A stretch of DNA of 9,322 bases from Alphaproteobacteria bacterium (GTDB taxonomy: Bacteria > Pseudomonadota > Alphaproteobacteria > Reyranellales > Reyranellaceae). The position numbers and the translations under genes are program-made. Every line of letters starts with the position of its first letter. The stretch's first letter is position 1. Of the stretch, positions 1 through 6,225 are shown piece by piece. The notes below the pieces were generated by a model that ran no database searches, was not told the origin of the DNA, and was given only the letters and a program-made list of their open reading frames with translations. Where the stretch lies: positions 1 through 9,322 of the forward strand of contig JABCYT010000090.1 in assembly GCA_013290035.1 (NCBI GenBank). The letters are read 5' to 3'.

Positions 1-1410
1 CACAAAGGCGAAGGCCTGGCCGGTGCCGCGACCGAGCTTCCGCCGATCGCCGAGATCGACCGCCTGGGCCGCGACGACGAGCTCGATGGCCGCCAGCCGC
101 GCCAGGCGGCGGACGATCTCATGCGTCTTCTCGATCACGCGCGGAGTCATGGGGGCGTAGTCTTCGACGCCGTCGGCGACGGGGGCGGTCATGGCGCCGA
201 GCGGCAAGGCGAGATGGCGGATCTCCGCCTCCAGCGCCGACACCGTCTTCTGGACGGTAGCGAACCCGGTGCGCGCTCCGGCGGCCTTGGGGGTGAGGAA
301 GCGCGGCAGGCCGGAAAAGCCGGGCGACATCAGCTTGGCGATGCGGAAGGTGGCGATGGCCGCCGTGTGGGAGAGCGCGAGCCCCAGGCTTTCGAAGGCG
401 AGCGACACGGCCGTGGTGTCGAAATTCACCGTCGACATCAGCTCCTCGTCCTCGACCAGCACGGCCGGGCTGTCGCCGGCGCCGTTGAGATCGGCGAGCA
501 CCGCCGCTTCCGTGCGATCGAGCTGATCGAACGCCGCGCCATTCACCGGGGCGAGGCAGCGGAACGACAGCGGGTCCTGCACCCGTCGCGGATGCCTGGC
601 CTTCAACAGATCGCTGCCTTTCATCAGCGACCGTATCAGTCGCGAGGCGCCGACCTGGCCGGGCGCGCGGCGGAGCGCCACGACCCGCGGATCGGTGGGC
701 GAGAGGTTGGCGCCGGCCGCCTCGAGCGACAGCGCGCCGGCAGCGGTCTGCGCCTGCAGCACCAGCCCGGCATCGTGCAACGCAAGCGCGCCCGTGCCGA
801 TCCCGTAGGCGTTGGCGTTGAGGAGCGCGATCGCGTCCTTGGGACCGAGCGTCGGCAATTCGATGTTCGCCGTGTGCAGCGCCTTGCGAGCCGGCATGAC
901 GCGGCCGCCCAGCTCCGCCTCGCCCTGGCCGACCAGCGGCAGGAAGAGCTGGGCGAGCGGACTCAAATCGGCCTCGCCCAGCGTACCGATGCGGCGGGCG
1001 CGGGGATGCAGGCCCTTGTCCAGCATGTCGCGAATGACCGTGGCGAAGGCAGGCGAGAGGCCCGAGGCGCCGCGCGTGATGCCGACCAGCCGCACGAACA
1101 GCGTGGCGCGAACCTCATCGGTGGCGAGGAACGAGCCGACGCCGACGGCGCGCGCCATGACGGCCTGGCGCTGGAAGGCCGCGATCTCGTCCTGGGTGAG
1201 CGCGGTGTCGACCGCCGCGCCCAGGCCGGTATTCAGGCCGTAGACTGCGCGATCGCCTGACGCAAAGTGCTCGACGATGCGGCGCGCGCGCTCCAGGCGC
1301 GGGGCGACCGCCGGTGCGATCCGGACAGCGGCGCCGGCGCGCGCCACCGCCACGACATCGGCGATCTCGATCGCCCGCTGGCCGACCTCGACCGCCCGTT
1401 TGGGCGTCAG
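1..1410 (-). CDS. Aromatic amino acid lyase (HAL/PAL family) homologue lacking the MIO triad; 3' end cut by window edge
   Basis: The 470 visible codons cover most of a HAL/PAL-family lyase (usual length about 510); the C-terminal 40 or so residues lie beyond position 1. Family signatures, numbered from a CTG start at 1410, are YGLNTGLG (Tyr57, HAL Tyr53), LLN (Asn198, HAL Asn195), VQDPLSFR (Gln278 and Arg284), NF (Phe330, HAL Phe329) and VEDYAPM (Glu416, HAL Glu414). The MIO segment, normally G-A-S-G-D-L-A-P-L-A, reads G-E-A-D-L-S-P-L-A (residues 145-153), so the cyclising serine is absent and one residue is lost in frame. HAL Tyr280 is Leu281, HAL His83 is Arg87, and Lys388 follows a conserved Gln where HALs usually have a hydrophobic residue. 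HAL numbering is from memory. These changes argue against ammonia elimination from histidine. MIO-less relatives include ergothionase, which releases trimethylamine from ergothioneine; that assignment is inference. No ATG fits the start: CTG 1410 is preferred over GTG 1353 because the shorter form removes N-terminal family sequence. Confidence 0.85.
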   Translation of the reverse strand, partial: MTPKRAVEVGQRAIEIADVVAVARAGAAVRIAPAVAPRLERARRIVEHFASGDRAVYGLNTGLGAAVDTALTQDEIAAFQRQAVMARAVGVGSFLATDEVRATLFVRLVGITRGASGLSPAFATVIRDMLDKGLHPRARRIGTLGEADLSPLAQLFLPLVGQGEAELGGRVMPARKALHTANIELPTLGPKDAIALLNANAYGIGTGALALHDAGLVLQAQTAAGALSLEAAGANLSPTDPRVVALRRAPGQVGASRLIRSLMKGSDLLKARHPRRVQDPLSFRCLAPVNGAAFDQLDRTEAAVLADLNGAGDSPAVLVEDEELMSTVNFDTTAVSLAFESLGLALSHTAAIATFRIAKLMSPGFSGLPRFLTPKAAGARTGFATVQKTVSALEAEIRHLALPLGAMTAPVADGVEDYAPMTPRVIEKTHEIVRRLARLAAIELVVAAQAVDLGDRRKLGRGTGQAFAFV

Positions 1411-2297
1411 CGGACCACCCCTTTGGCCTTGAGGAAGGCCATCGCGACCGCCCGCGGTTCCTTCTTGTCGACCTCGACCTGGCGGTTGAGCTCCTGCATC
1501 GTCGGATTGTCGATCAGGGCGCCGACGCGCTCGAGCGCCTCGACGGCCTTGGGGTTGCCCGCGACAGTATCCATGCGCACCACCGGCGCCAGGAAGTAGG
1601 GCGGGAAGAGGCCCTTGTCGTCGCCAAGCGCGGCGAATTTCTCCGCGGCGATCTGCCAGTCGGTGGCAAAGCCGTTGGCGACGTCGATCTGCTTTTGCAT
1701 CAGCGCGTCGTAGCGCAACCGCATGGCGGCGAACTGCCGGTACTCGCCGAACTCGATGCCATAGACCTCCTTCAGGCCCTTGATGCCGTCGCGGCGGTCG
1801 CCGAATTCCGGTCCGGCGCCCAGCTTGAGCTTGCCCGCGACCTTGGCGAGGTCGCTGAGCGTCTTGAGGTTCATCGTCTGGGCCGTCTCCGGTCGAACGA
1901 CCATGGCATAGCCGTTGTTCACGCCGGTGGGTTTCAGCCAGGTGAGCTTGTACTCCTTCTCGTAGTGGTCCTTCACCATCCGGTAGACCTTCTGCGGGTC
2001 GGTCTCCGTTGCCCCTTGCGCCTTCATGACCGCGCCGAGGCCGGTGCCGGTGTATTCGGGATAGAGGTCGATGGCGCCGGTGCGCAGCGCCTCGTGCGCC
2101 ACCAGGGTCGCGCCGAGGTTGATCTTGCGCTCGACCTTGAAGCCCGCCGCCTCGAGCGCGGCGGCGTAGAGCTCGGCCACGATGAACTGCTCGGTGAAGT
2201 TCTTGGAGCCGACCTTCAGCGTCTGCGCCGACGCGGTGCTGCCGAAGGCCGCCACCGCGAGCGCCGCGGCGACGACTGCTTTGCCTATGATTCCCAT
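1407..2297 (-). CDS. Glycine betaine/quaternary amine-type ABC transporter substrate-binding protein (OpuAC/ProX family)
   Basis: This 296-residue secreted binding protein would deliver a solute to an inner-membrane ABC importer whose permease and ATPase are not in the window. The N-terminus has a hydrophobic signal peptide with a probable cleavage after TASA (residue 24) and no lipobox cysteine. The mature part shows the OpuBC/OsmF-type hallmarks KVGSKNFTEQFIVAE (28-42), DLYPEYTGTG (77-86), GPEFGDRRDG (162-171) and FPPYFLAPVVR (231-241). The start is ATG 2297, preceded by GGGGTG seven bases upstream. The gene overlaps the lyase by CTGA, so the protein probably binds the lyase substrate or a relative. 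The OpuAC family binds betaine, choline, carnitine and, in EgtU-type members, ergothioneine; the ligand cannot be read from this sequence. It follows the cyclodeaminase-like gene after an 87-base gap holding a stem-loop, so it may have its own promoter, but I saw no convincing -35/-10 pair. Confidence 0.88.
   Translation of the reverse strand: MGIIGKAVVAAALAVAAFGSTASAQTLKVGSKNFTEQFIVAELYAAALEAAGFKVERKINLGATLVAHEALRTGAIDLYPEYTGTGLGAVMKAQGATETDPQKVYRMVKDHYEKEYKLTWLKPTGVNNGYAMVVRPETAQTMNLKTLSDLAKVAGKLKLGAGPEFGDRRDGIKGLKEVYGIEFGEYRQFAAMRLRYDALMQKQIDVANGFATDWQIAAEKFAALGDDKGLFPPYFLAPVVRMDTVAGNPKAVEALERVGALIDNPTMQELNRQVEVDKKEPRAVAMAFLKAKGVVR
1418..1424 (-). promoter_or_regulatory. Ribosome binding site supporting a CTG start of the lyase
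   Basis: The minus strand reads AAAGGGG within the last codons of the binding-protein gene. Seven bases later comes CTGA, in which a CTG codon overlaps the TGA stop of the upstream gene. The lyase frame has no ATG, GTG or TTG in this stretch, and family homology starts right after the CTG. The overlap implies translational coupling of the two genes. Confidence 0.5.
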
Positions 2298-2352
2298 TCG
2301 CTCACCCCGTTTGTGTTTCCGCGAGCCTAGCGCAGATTCTGATGAGGTGTCA

Positions 2353-2374
2353 TTGCTGGGCGCGCTCCCAGCAA
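2353..2374 (-). terminator. Stem-loop after the cyclodeaminase-like gene (possible terminator or attenuator)
   Basis: A perfect 8-bp inverted repeat, TTGCTGGG and CCCAGCAA, encloses a 6-base loop. It begins about ten bases after the TGA stop of the cyclodeaminase-like gene, in the gap before the betaine-type binding protein. No T-run follows on the minus strand, so it is not a classical intrinsic terminator. It could be a weak terminator, an mRNA 3'-end stabiliser or a processing site. Confidence 0.5.
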
Positions 2375-2384
2375 AGACATGACG

Positions 2385-3386
2385 TCAAGAGAAGCGCAGT
2401 TTTTGGCCGATGCCGAGGCGCGTGCTCTTTTCGATCATGGCGTGGGCGAGGGCGATGTCGGAGAGGGACAGGCCGCGGTGCCAGAAGAGGATGGTCTCGT
2501 CGTCGCTCTCGCGGCCGGGCCTGAGGCCGGCCACGATCTGGCCCATCTCGGCATGCAGGGTCTTTTCCGACAGCTTGCCGGCGTTGACATGGGCCCGCAG
2601 GCTGCCGAACGGGCCGCCCTTGCACTGGCCCCAATCGTCGACCACGAGCTTGTGGGCGATGTCGGTGAGCGACAGCTCGACGGCGCTCATCGTGCCGTAG
2701 GGAACGATGAACGCCGCCGGCTTGATCCATTCGGTCTTGAGCAGCGGCTCCGGCGCCATCAGCCGCGACGCCTCGACGACGATGTCGGCGCCTTCGACGC
2801 AGGAGCGCCAGTCGGCGGTGGCGGTGACCGTCTTGCCGAGGTCGCGCGCCAGGCGCTCGGCGAAGCCGTCGCGGCTTTCCGGGCGCTTGGAATGGACGCG
2901 GATCTCGTCGAAATCGAACAGGTGATCGAGCAGGCGGACGTTCCAGTAGGCCGAGCCGCGGGCGCCGATATGGCCCAGGATCTTCGAATCCTTGCGCGCG
3001 AGATACTTGGCGCCGACCGCCGTCATGGCGCCGGTGCGCATGTCGGTGATGCCGGCGCCGTCGAGGATGGCCTGCGGCGCGCCGGTCCTGGGATCGAGCA
3101 GCAGGACGACTCCGAGCTCCGACGGGAAGCCCAGCTTGTAGTTGTCGACGAAGTCGCCCACGACCTTGATGCCGGCGCGATCGACCGGCGCGTTGATGGC
3201 GCCGCGCAGCACGTTGAAATGGCCGTTCGACTGGCCGGGCGCCAGATGGACGCGCGGCTCGATCACGGTCTGGCCGCGGCCCTGCGCCGCCAGGCTGGTC
3301 TCGATCGCCGCCAGGATCTCCTCGTCGCTGAGCGCCAGCTCCTCGATATCGAGGCGATTGAGAAAAGTGATGTAGATCGGCGGCAT
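2385..3386 (-). CDS. Ornithine cyclodeaminase/mu-crystallin family protein, divergent
   Basis: This 333-residue protein belongs to the family of NAD(P)-dependent ornithine cyclodeaminases, alanine dehydrogenases and pyrroline/imine reductases. Family traits are EPRVHLAPG (Arg45), GIKVV (Lys74) and the segment LGVVLLLDPRTGAPQAILDG followed by ITDMRTGAMTAVGAKYLAR with Arg117. Two normally conserved sites differ. The Rossmann loop, usually IGxGxQA, reads GHIGARGSAYW (138-148). The region that carries the catalytic Asp in ornithine cyclodeaminase (GADxPGK) reads YGTMSAVEL (230-238) without the Asp. It is therefore probably not an ornithine cyclodeaminase but a reductase or dehydrogenase of unknown substrate. 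The start at ATG 3386 is chosen because a strong GAGGTGA lies five bases upstream. A further in-frame ATG at 3440 would add 18 unrelated residues and overlap the decarboxylase gene. It is the last gene of a tight three-enzyme block. Confidence 0.82.
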   Translation of the reverse strand: MPPIYITFLNRLDIEELALSDEEILAAIETSLAAQGRGQTVIEPRVHLAPGQSNGHFNVLRGAINAPVDRAGIKVVGDFVDNYKLGFPSELGVVLLLDPRTGAPQAILDGAGITDMRTGAMTAVGAKYLARKDSKILGHIGARGSAYWNVRLLDHLFDFDEIRVHSKRPESRDGFAERLARDLGKTVTATADWRSCVEGADIVVEASRLMAPEPLLKTEWIKPAAFIVPYGTMSAVELSLTDIAHKLVVDDWGQCKGGPFGSLRAHVNAGKLSEKTLHAEMGQIVAGLRPGRESDDETILFWHRGLSLSDIALAHAMIEKSTRLGIGQKLRFS

Positions 3387-3391
3387 TTGCT

Positions 3392-3398
3392 TCACCTC
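3392..3398 (-). promoter_or_regulatory. Ribosome binding site that fixes the cyclodeaminase-like start and contains the decarboxylase stop
   Basis: The minus strand reads GAGGTGA, a near-perfect anti-16S match, followed five bases later by ATG 3386. The last three bases of this site are the TGA stop of the UbiD-family gene. Ribosomes terminating on the decarboxylase therefore sit on the next gene's binding site, which suggests coupled translation. Confidence 0.75.
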
Positions 3399-4774
3399 AG
3401 CCAAAGACGCTGTTCGACCGGCAGGTTTTCGGTGAACCATCGCCGAGCGGCGTCGCGGAAGGCCGCGGGCGGCAGGGCGCGCTCGACGCCTTCGACGCGA
3501 TCCGCCGGCTTGGCGGTGGCGTCGAACCCGGCCTTGGTCACGAGGCCGCCGTCCTCCATCGGCTCGGAGCGGTCGGTGCCGGCCTGCGGGACCAGCAGCA
3601 GGTCGCGCTCCAGCCTCATGCGGTTGACGCGGGCCCAGTCGACCGCGACGGCATCCCAGGGATCGATGTCGGCATCGACGACGGTGACGCGCTTCACCAG
3701 GCTCACGGCGGCGAAGGCCGCGAACATGGCGCGCCGTGCCTGGCCCGGCCGGATGTCGGCGATCTGGACCACGATGTCGGTGCGTCCGGCGCCCGCCTCG
3801 GTGACAGCGACGTCGCGCACGTTGGGCACGACGGCCGAGATGGCGCTCAAAAGGCTGGCGGCGATCGGCAGCGCGCCGAGATAGACGTGCTCGCGGTGAT
3901 AGCCGGGCTCGATCGCCTGGTAGATCGCATCGCCGCGTCGGGTGAGGGCCGAGAAGGTCGCCAGGAAGCCCGGGCCGTACTGCTCGTACATGCCGTGATA
4001 TTCGGAAACCAGGCCTTCCTCGATCGGCTGACGCGCATCTATGCGGCCTTCGAGGATCAGTTCGGCATCGGCCGGCACCATCAGCTCCACTGTCTTGGCC
4101 GGCACGACATCGACCGGGCGGCCGAGCAGGCTGCCGGCGCAGTCGAGCTCGTCGTCGCCGACGCCGAGATAAAGGCAGGCGGCGAGCTGGATGGCGGGAT
4201 GGGCGCCGATCACGACGGCGATCTCCAGCGTCCTGCCGGCTTCCGCCGCGCGGCGCGAGAACAAAGCGAGATGGTGATTGGGCGCGATGCCGACCATGGC
4301 GGTGCGGCCGTCGAGGATGGCGAAGCGGGCGAACGAGGCGTTGCCGCGGCCGGTCACGGGATCGCGCGCCAGGATCACGCCGGCGGTGATGTAGGGGCGG
4401 CTTTCGCGCTCGAAGAAGCGCGGCACCGGCAAGCCAGCCAGCGGGTCGTCGAGCGTGACGACCTCCTGGACGCGGCCGCTGGCGACCTTCACCGGTTTCA
4501 CCGGGGCGCGGATCGCCTGATGGATGCGGGGCACGATCTCGCCGATGTCGATGTCCAGGGCGGCCGCGATGCGGGCGCGGCTGTTGAGCAGATTGCCGGC
4601 GACCCTGAGCGGCGAGCCGACGACCGAGTCGAAGATCAGGGCCGGGCCAGCATCGGCCGCCGAGAGAAAGGCCGAGAGCTCGAATTCCCGCTCCACGGAC
4701 TTTGCCACGCGGACCAGGGCGCCGTCCTTTTCCAGGGCGGTCAGAAAGGGACGGATGGATTGCGCGTCGCTCAT
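3392..4774 (-). CDS. UbiD-family decarboxylase (prenylated-FMN dependent)
   Basis: This 460-residue protein matches the UbiD/Fdc family, cytoplasmic enzymes that reversibly decarboxylate aromatic or alpha,beta-unsaturated acids with prenylated FMN made by UbiX. The N-terminal part contains FLTALEKDGALVRV (10-23), typical of the family. The middle holds NASFARFAI (145-153, Arg150 a candidate active-site residue), followed by the AELILEG segment (Glu238, Glu242) and EEGLVSEYHGMYEQYGP (252-268). Together these are the usual Arg/Glu-rich core. The C-terminal third has the expected VTVVDADIDPWD (358-369). ATG 4774 is preceded by AAGGA five bases upstream. Its neighbours are a flavin monooxygenase 39 bases upstream and a cyclodeaminase-like gene immediately downstream, so ubiquinone biosynthesis is unlikely and a catabolic decarboxylation is favoured. 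No UbiX-like gene is in the window. The substrate is unknown; an aryl-acrylate such as a lyase product is one speculative option. Confidence 0.87.
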   Translation of the reverse strand: MSDAQSIRPFLTALEKDGALVRVAKSVEREFELSAFLSAADAGPALIFDSVVGSPLRVAGNLLNSRARIAAALDIDIGEIVPRIHQAIRAPVKPVKVASGRVQEVVTLDDPLAGLPVPRFFERESRPYITAGVILARDPVTGRGNASFARFAILDGRTAMVGIAPNHHLALFSRRAAEAGRTLEIAVVIGAHPAIQLAACLYLGVGDDELDCAGSLLGRPVDVVPAKTVELMVPADAELILEGRIDARQPIEEGLVSEYHGMYEQYGPGFLATFSALTRRGDAIYQAIEPGYHREHVYLGALPIAASLLSAISAVVPNVRDVAVTEAGAGRTDIVVQIADIRPGQARRAMFAAFAAVSLVKRVTVVDADIDPWDAVAVDWARVNRMRLERDLLLVPQAGTDRSEPMEDGGLVTKAGFDATAKPADRVEGVERALPPAAFRDAARRWFTENLPVEQRLWLR

Positions 4775-4813
4775 GATGTCCTTGCTGCCGCGGCGCGTCG
4801 GGCGCCGCCGGCC

Positions 4814-6115
4814 TCAGAAGGCCATCAGGTTATCGCGGAAATGGGCGTGGCCATACTCCCGGCGGGTGAGCTGGCGCTTCCACAGGGCCGGCACCAGCTC
4901 GTCGACGATCGAGGCGACGTATTTCGGCTTGAGATGGCCGGTGACCAGGAAGCCGTCGCCGCCGATCTCCTCCATCGCCTCCTGCATCTGGCCCGCGATC
5001 TGGTCGGCGGTGCCGACGAAATGCGTAAAGCCCTGGCCGTTCGGCTTGGTCACGACGTCGCGCAAGGTGGCCGTGGGGCCGGCGTTCTTGAAGGTGCGCA
5101 GCAGGGTCTGCATGCCGTTGGTCTTGATCTCGGGCATCGGCGTGTCGAGGTCGAACTTCGAGAAGTCGATGCCCGACAGGAACGACATGGCGGCAAGGCC
5201 GCGCTCGAGATGCTTGGCGCGCATCGCCGCGAGAGCCTTCTTGGTGTCCTCGACCTCGTCGGCGCTTTTGACCACCGTCGGCACGCAGGTGAACATCGCC
5301 TTGATCTTCGTGGGGTCGCGGCCGAGGCCGGCGGCATGCTTCAGCACGTCGTCGCGGTAGCCTTTCATGTCCTCGACGGTCTCGCCGCCGGCCAGCACTA
5401 TCTCGGCATTGCGGCCGGCGAATTGCCGGCCGCGCGGCGAGCCGCCCGGCGCCACGAAGACGGGACGGCCCTGCGGCGAGCGCGGCACGTTGAGCGGCCC
5501 GCGCGTCTTGTAGAACCTGCCCTCGAAGTTCACCGTCTTGACCTTGGCCGGATCGATGAAGGTGTGGTTCGCCTCGTCCATCACCACCGCGTCGGGCTCC
5601 CAGGCGTCCCACAGCTGGCTCACGCAATCGACGAATTCATCGGCCATGTCGTAGCGCATGTCGTGCTCGATCTGCTTGTCGAGGCCGTAATTCTGCGCCG
5701 CGGCATCGCTGGTCGCGGTCACGATGTTCCATGCGATGCGGCCGCTCGAAAAATGATCGAGCGTCGACAGCGAGCGCGCCAACAGCCAGGGCGGATAGAA
5801 GGTCGTGGTGAGCGTGGGCGCAAGGCCAATATGCTTGGTCGCCTGGATCAGGTAGGGCGTCAGCATCACCGGGTCGAACTTGGGCGTCATGGTCGCATGC
5901 CTGAGGTAGAAGTCCATGCTGCCCTTGTAGGCGTAGGGCACGGCCGACGAATCCTCGAGGATGAACACGTCGAAGCAGGCGCGTTCCAGCGCGCGGGCGG
6001 CATCGACGAAGATGTCCGGCTTGGTCCAGTCATAGCCCGGGGCGAAACCCGGCTCGTTCCAGCCCTGGATCGTGATACCGGGTCCAAGAAACCATCCGAG
6101 GTGAAACTTGCTCAT
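4814..6115 (-). CDS. NtaA/SnaA/DszA-type flavin-dependent monooxygenase (bacterial luciferase-like)
   Basis: This 433-residue protein is a luciferase-like TIM-barrel monooxygenase of the group containing nitrilotriacetate monooxygenase NtaA, DszA, SnaA and dimethylsulfide monooxygenase. These use FMNH2 and oxygen to cleave C-N or C-S bonds, with reduced flavin supplied by a separate reductase. Visible signatures are FHLGWFLGPG (4-13), ARSLSTLDHFSSGRIAWNIV (113-132), HDMRYDMADEFVDCVSQLWD (151-170), HTFIDPAKVKTVNFEGRFYK (184-203) and VAPGGSPRGRQFAGRNAE (221-238). Length is normal for the group. ATG 6115 has GGAG a few bases upstream. It opens the three-enzyme block after a 110-base gap holding an inverted repeat. 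No flavin reductase gene is visible, so the partner must be elsewhere. The substrate is unknown; a C-S or C-N bond cleavage is the family-based expectation. Confidence 0.9.
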   Translation of the reverse strand: MSKFHLGWFLGPGITIQGWNEPGFAPGYDWTKPDIFVDAARALERACFDVFILEDSSAVPYAYKGSMDFYLRHATMTPKFDPVMLTPYLIQATKHIGLAPTLTTTFYPPWLLARSLSTLDHFSSGRIAWNIVTATSDAAAQNYGLDKQIEHDMRYDMADEFVDCVSQLWDAWEPDAVVMDEANHTFIDPAKVKTVNFEGRFYKTRGPLNVPRSPQGRPVFVAPGGSPRGRQFAGRNAEIVLAGGETVEDMKGYRDDVLKHAAGLGRDPTKIKAMFTCVPTVVKSADEVEDTKKALAAMRAKHLERGLAAMSFLSGIDFSKFDLDTPMPEIKTNGMQTLLRTFKNAGPTATLRDVVTKPNGQGFTHFVGTADQIAGQMQEAMEEIGGDGFLVTGHLKPKYVASIVDELVPALWKRQLTRREYGHAHFRDNLMAF

Positions 6116-6179
6116 GGGAGCTCCAGGTCATTGTCGATTGAGGAATCTGCCTGCGATCCGTGCAAAATCGCGGCCAAGC

Positions 6180-6218
6180 GCGCGCCGGTCCACAGACGAT
6201 ATCGCGCAGCCGGCGCGC
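6180..6218 (-). repeat. 9-bp GC-rich inverted repeat between the importer and enzyme genes
   Basis: Perfect arms GCGCGCCGG (6180-6188) and CCGGCGCGC (6210-6218) enclose 21 bases containing the palindrome CGATATCG (6197-6204). It lies in the only sizeable gap of the right half, after the DppC-like stop and about 65 bases before the monooxygenase start. No T-run follows, so a classical terminator is not supported. It may be an operator, an attenuator or an mRNA stability element separating importer and enzyme expression. Confidence 0.5.
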
Positions 6219-6225
6219 AATAACG

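Noticed and set aside
1..1410. Canonical histidine ammonia-lyase (hutH) annotation
   Set aside because: The MIO-forming Ala-Ser-Gly is absent and HAL Tyr280 and His83 equivalents are replaced; no other hut gene is in the window.
2380..2387. 8-bp palindrome TGACGTCA at the cyclodeaminase-like stop
   Set aside because: It includes the stop codon and coding sequence and is short enough to occur by chance; no second copy was seen.
3387..3440. Upstream ATG at 3440 for the cyclodeaminase-like gene
   Set aside because: It would overlap the decarboxylase gene by 49 bases, while ATG 3386 has a strong GAGGTGA site and begins at the family homology.
121..3884. Other plus-strand open frames (121-1260, 1314-2330, 2379-3884)
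   Set aside because: They lie opposite clear minus-strand genes (lyase, binding protein, cyclodeaminase-like, decarboxylase) and lack recognisable domains.
3887..6223. Very long plus-strand open frame opposite the decarboxylase and monooxygenase genes
   Set aside because: Its translation is low-complexity, rich in Arg, Gly, His and Ala without family motifs, while the minus strand encodes two clear enzyme families. It is a GC-bias shadow.
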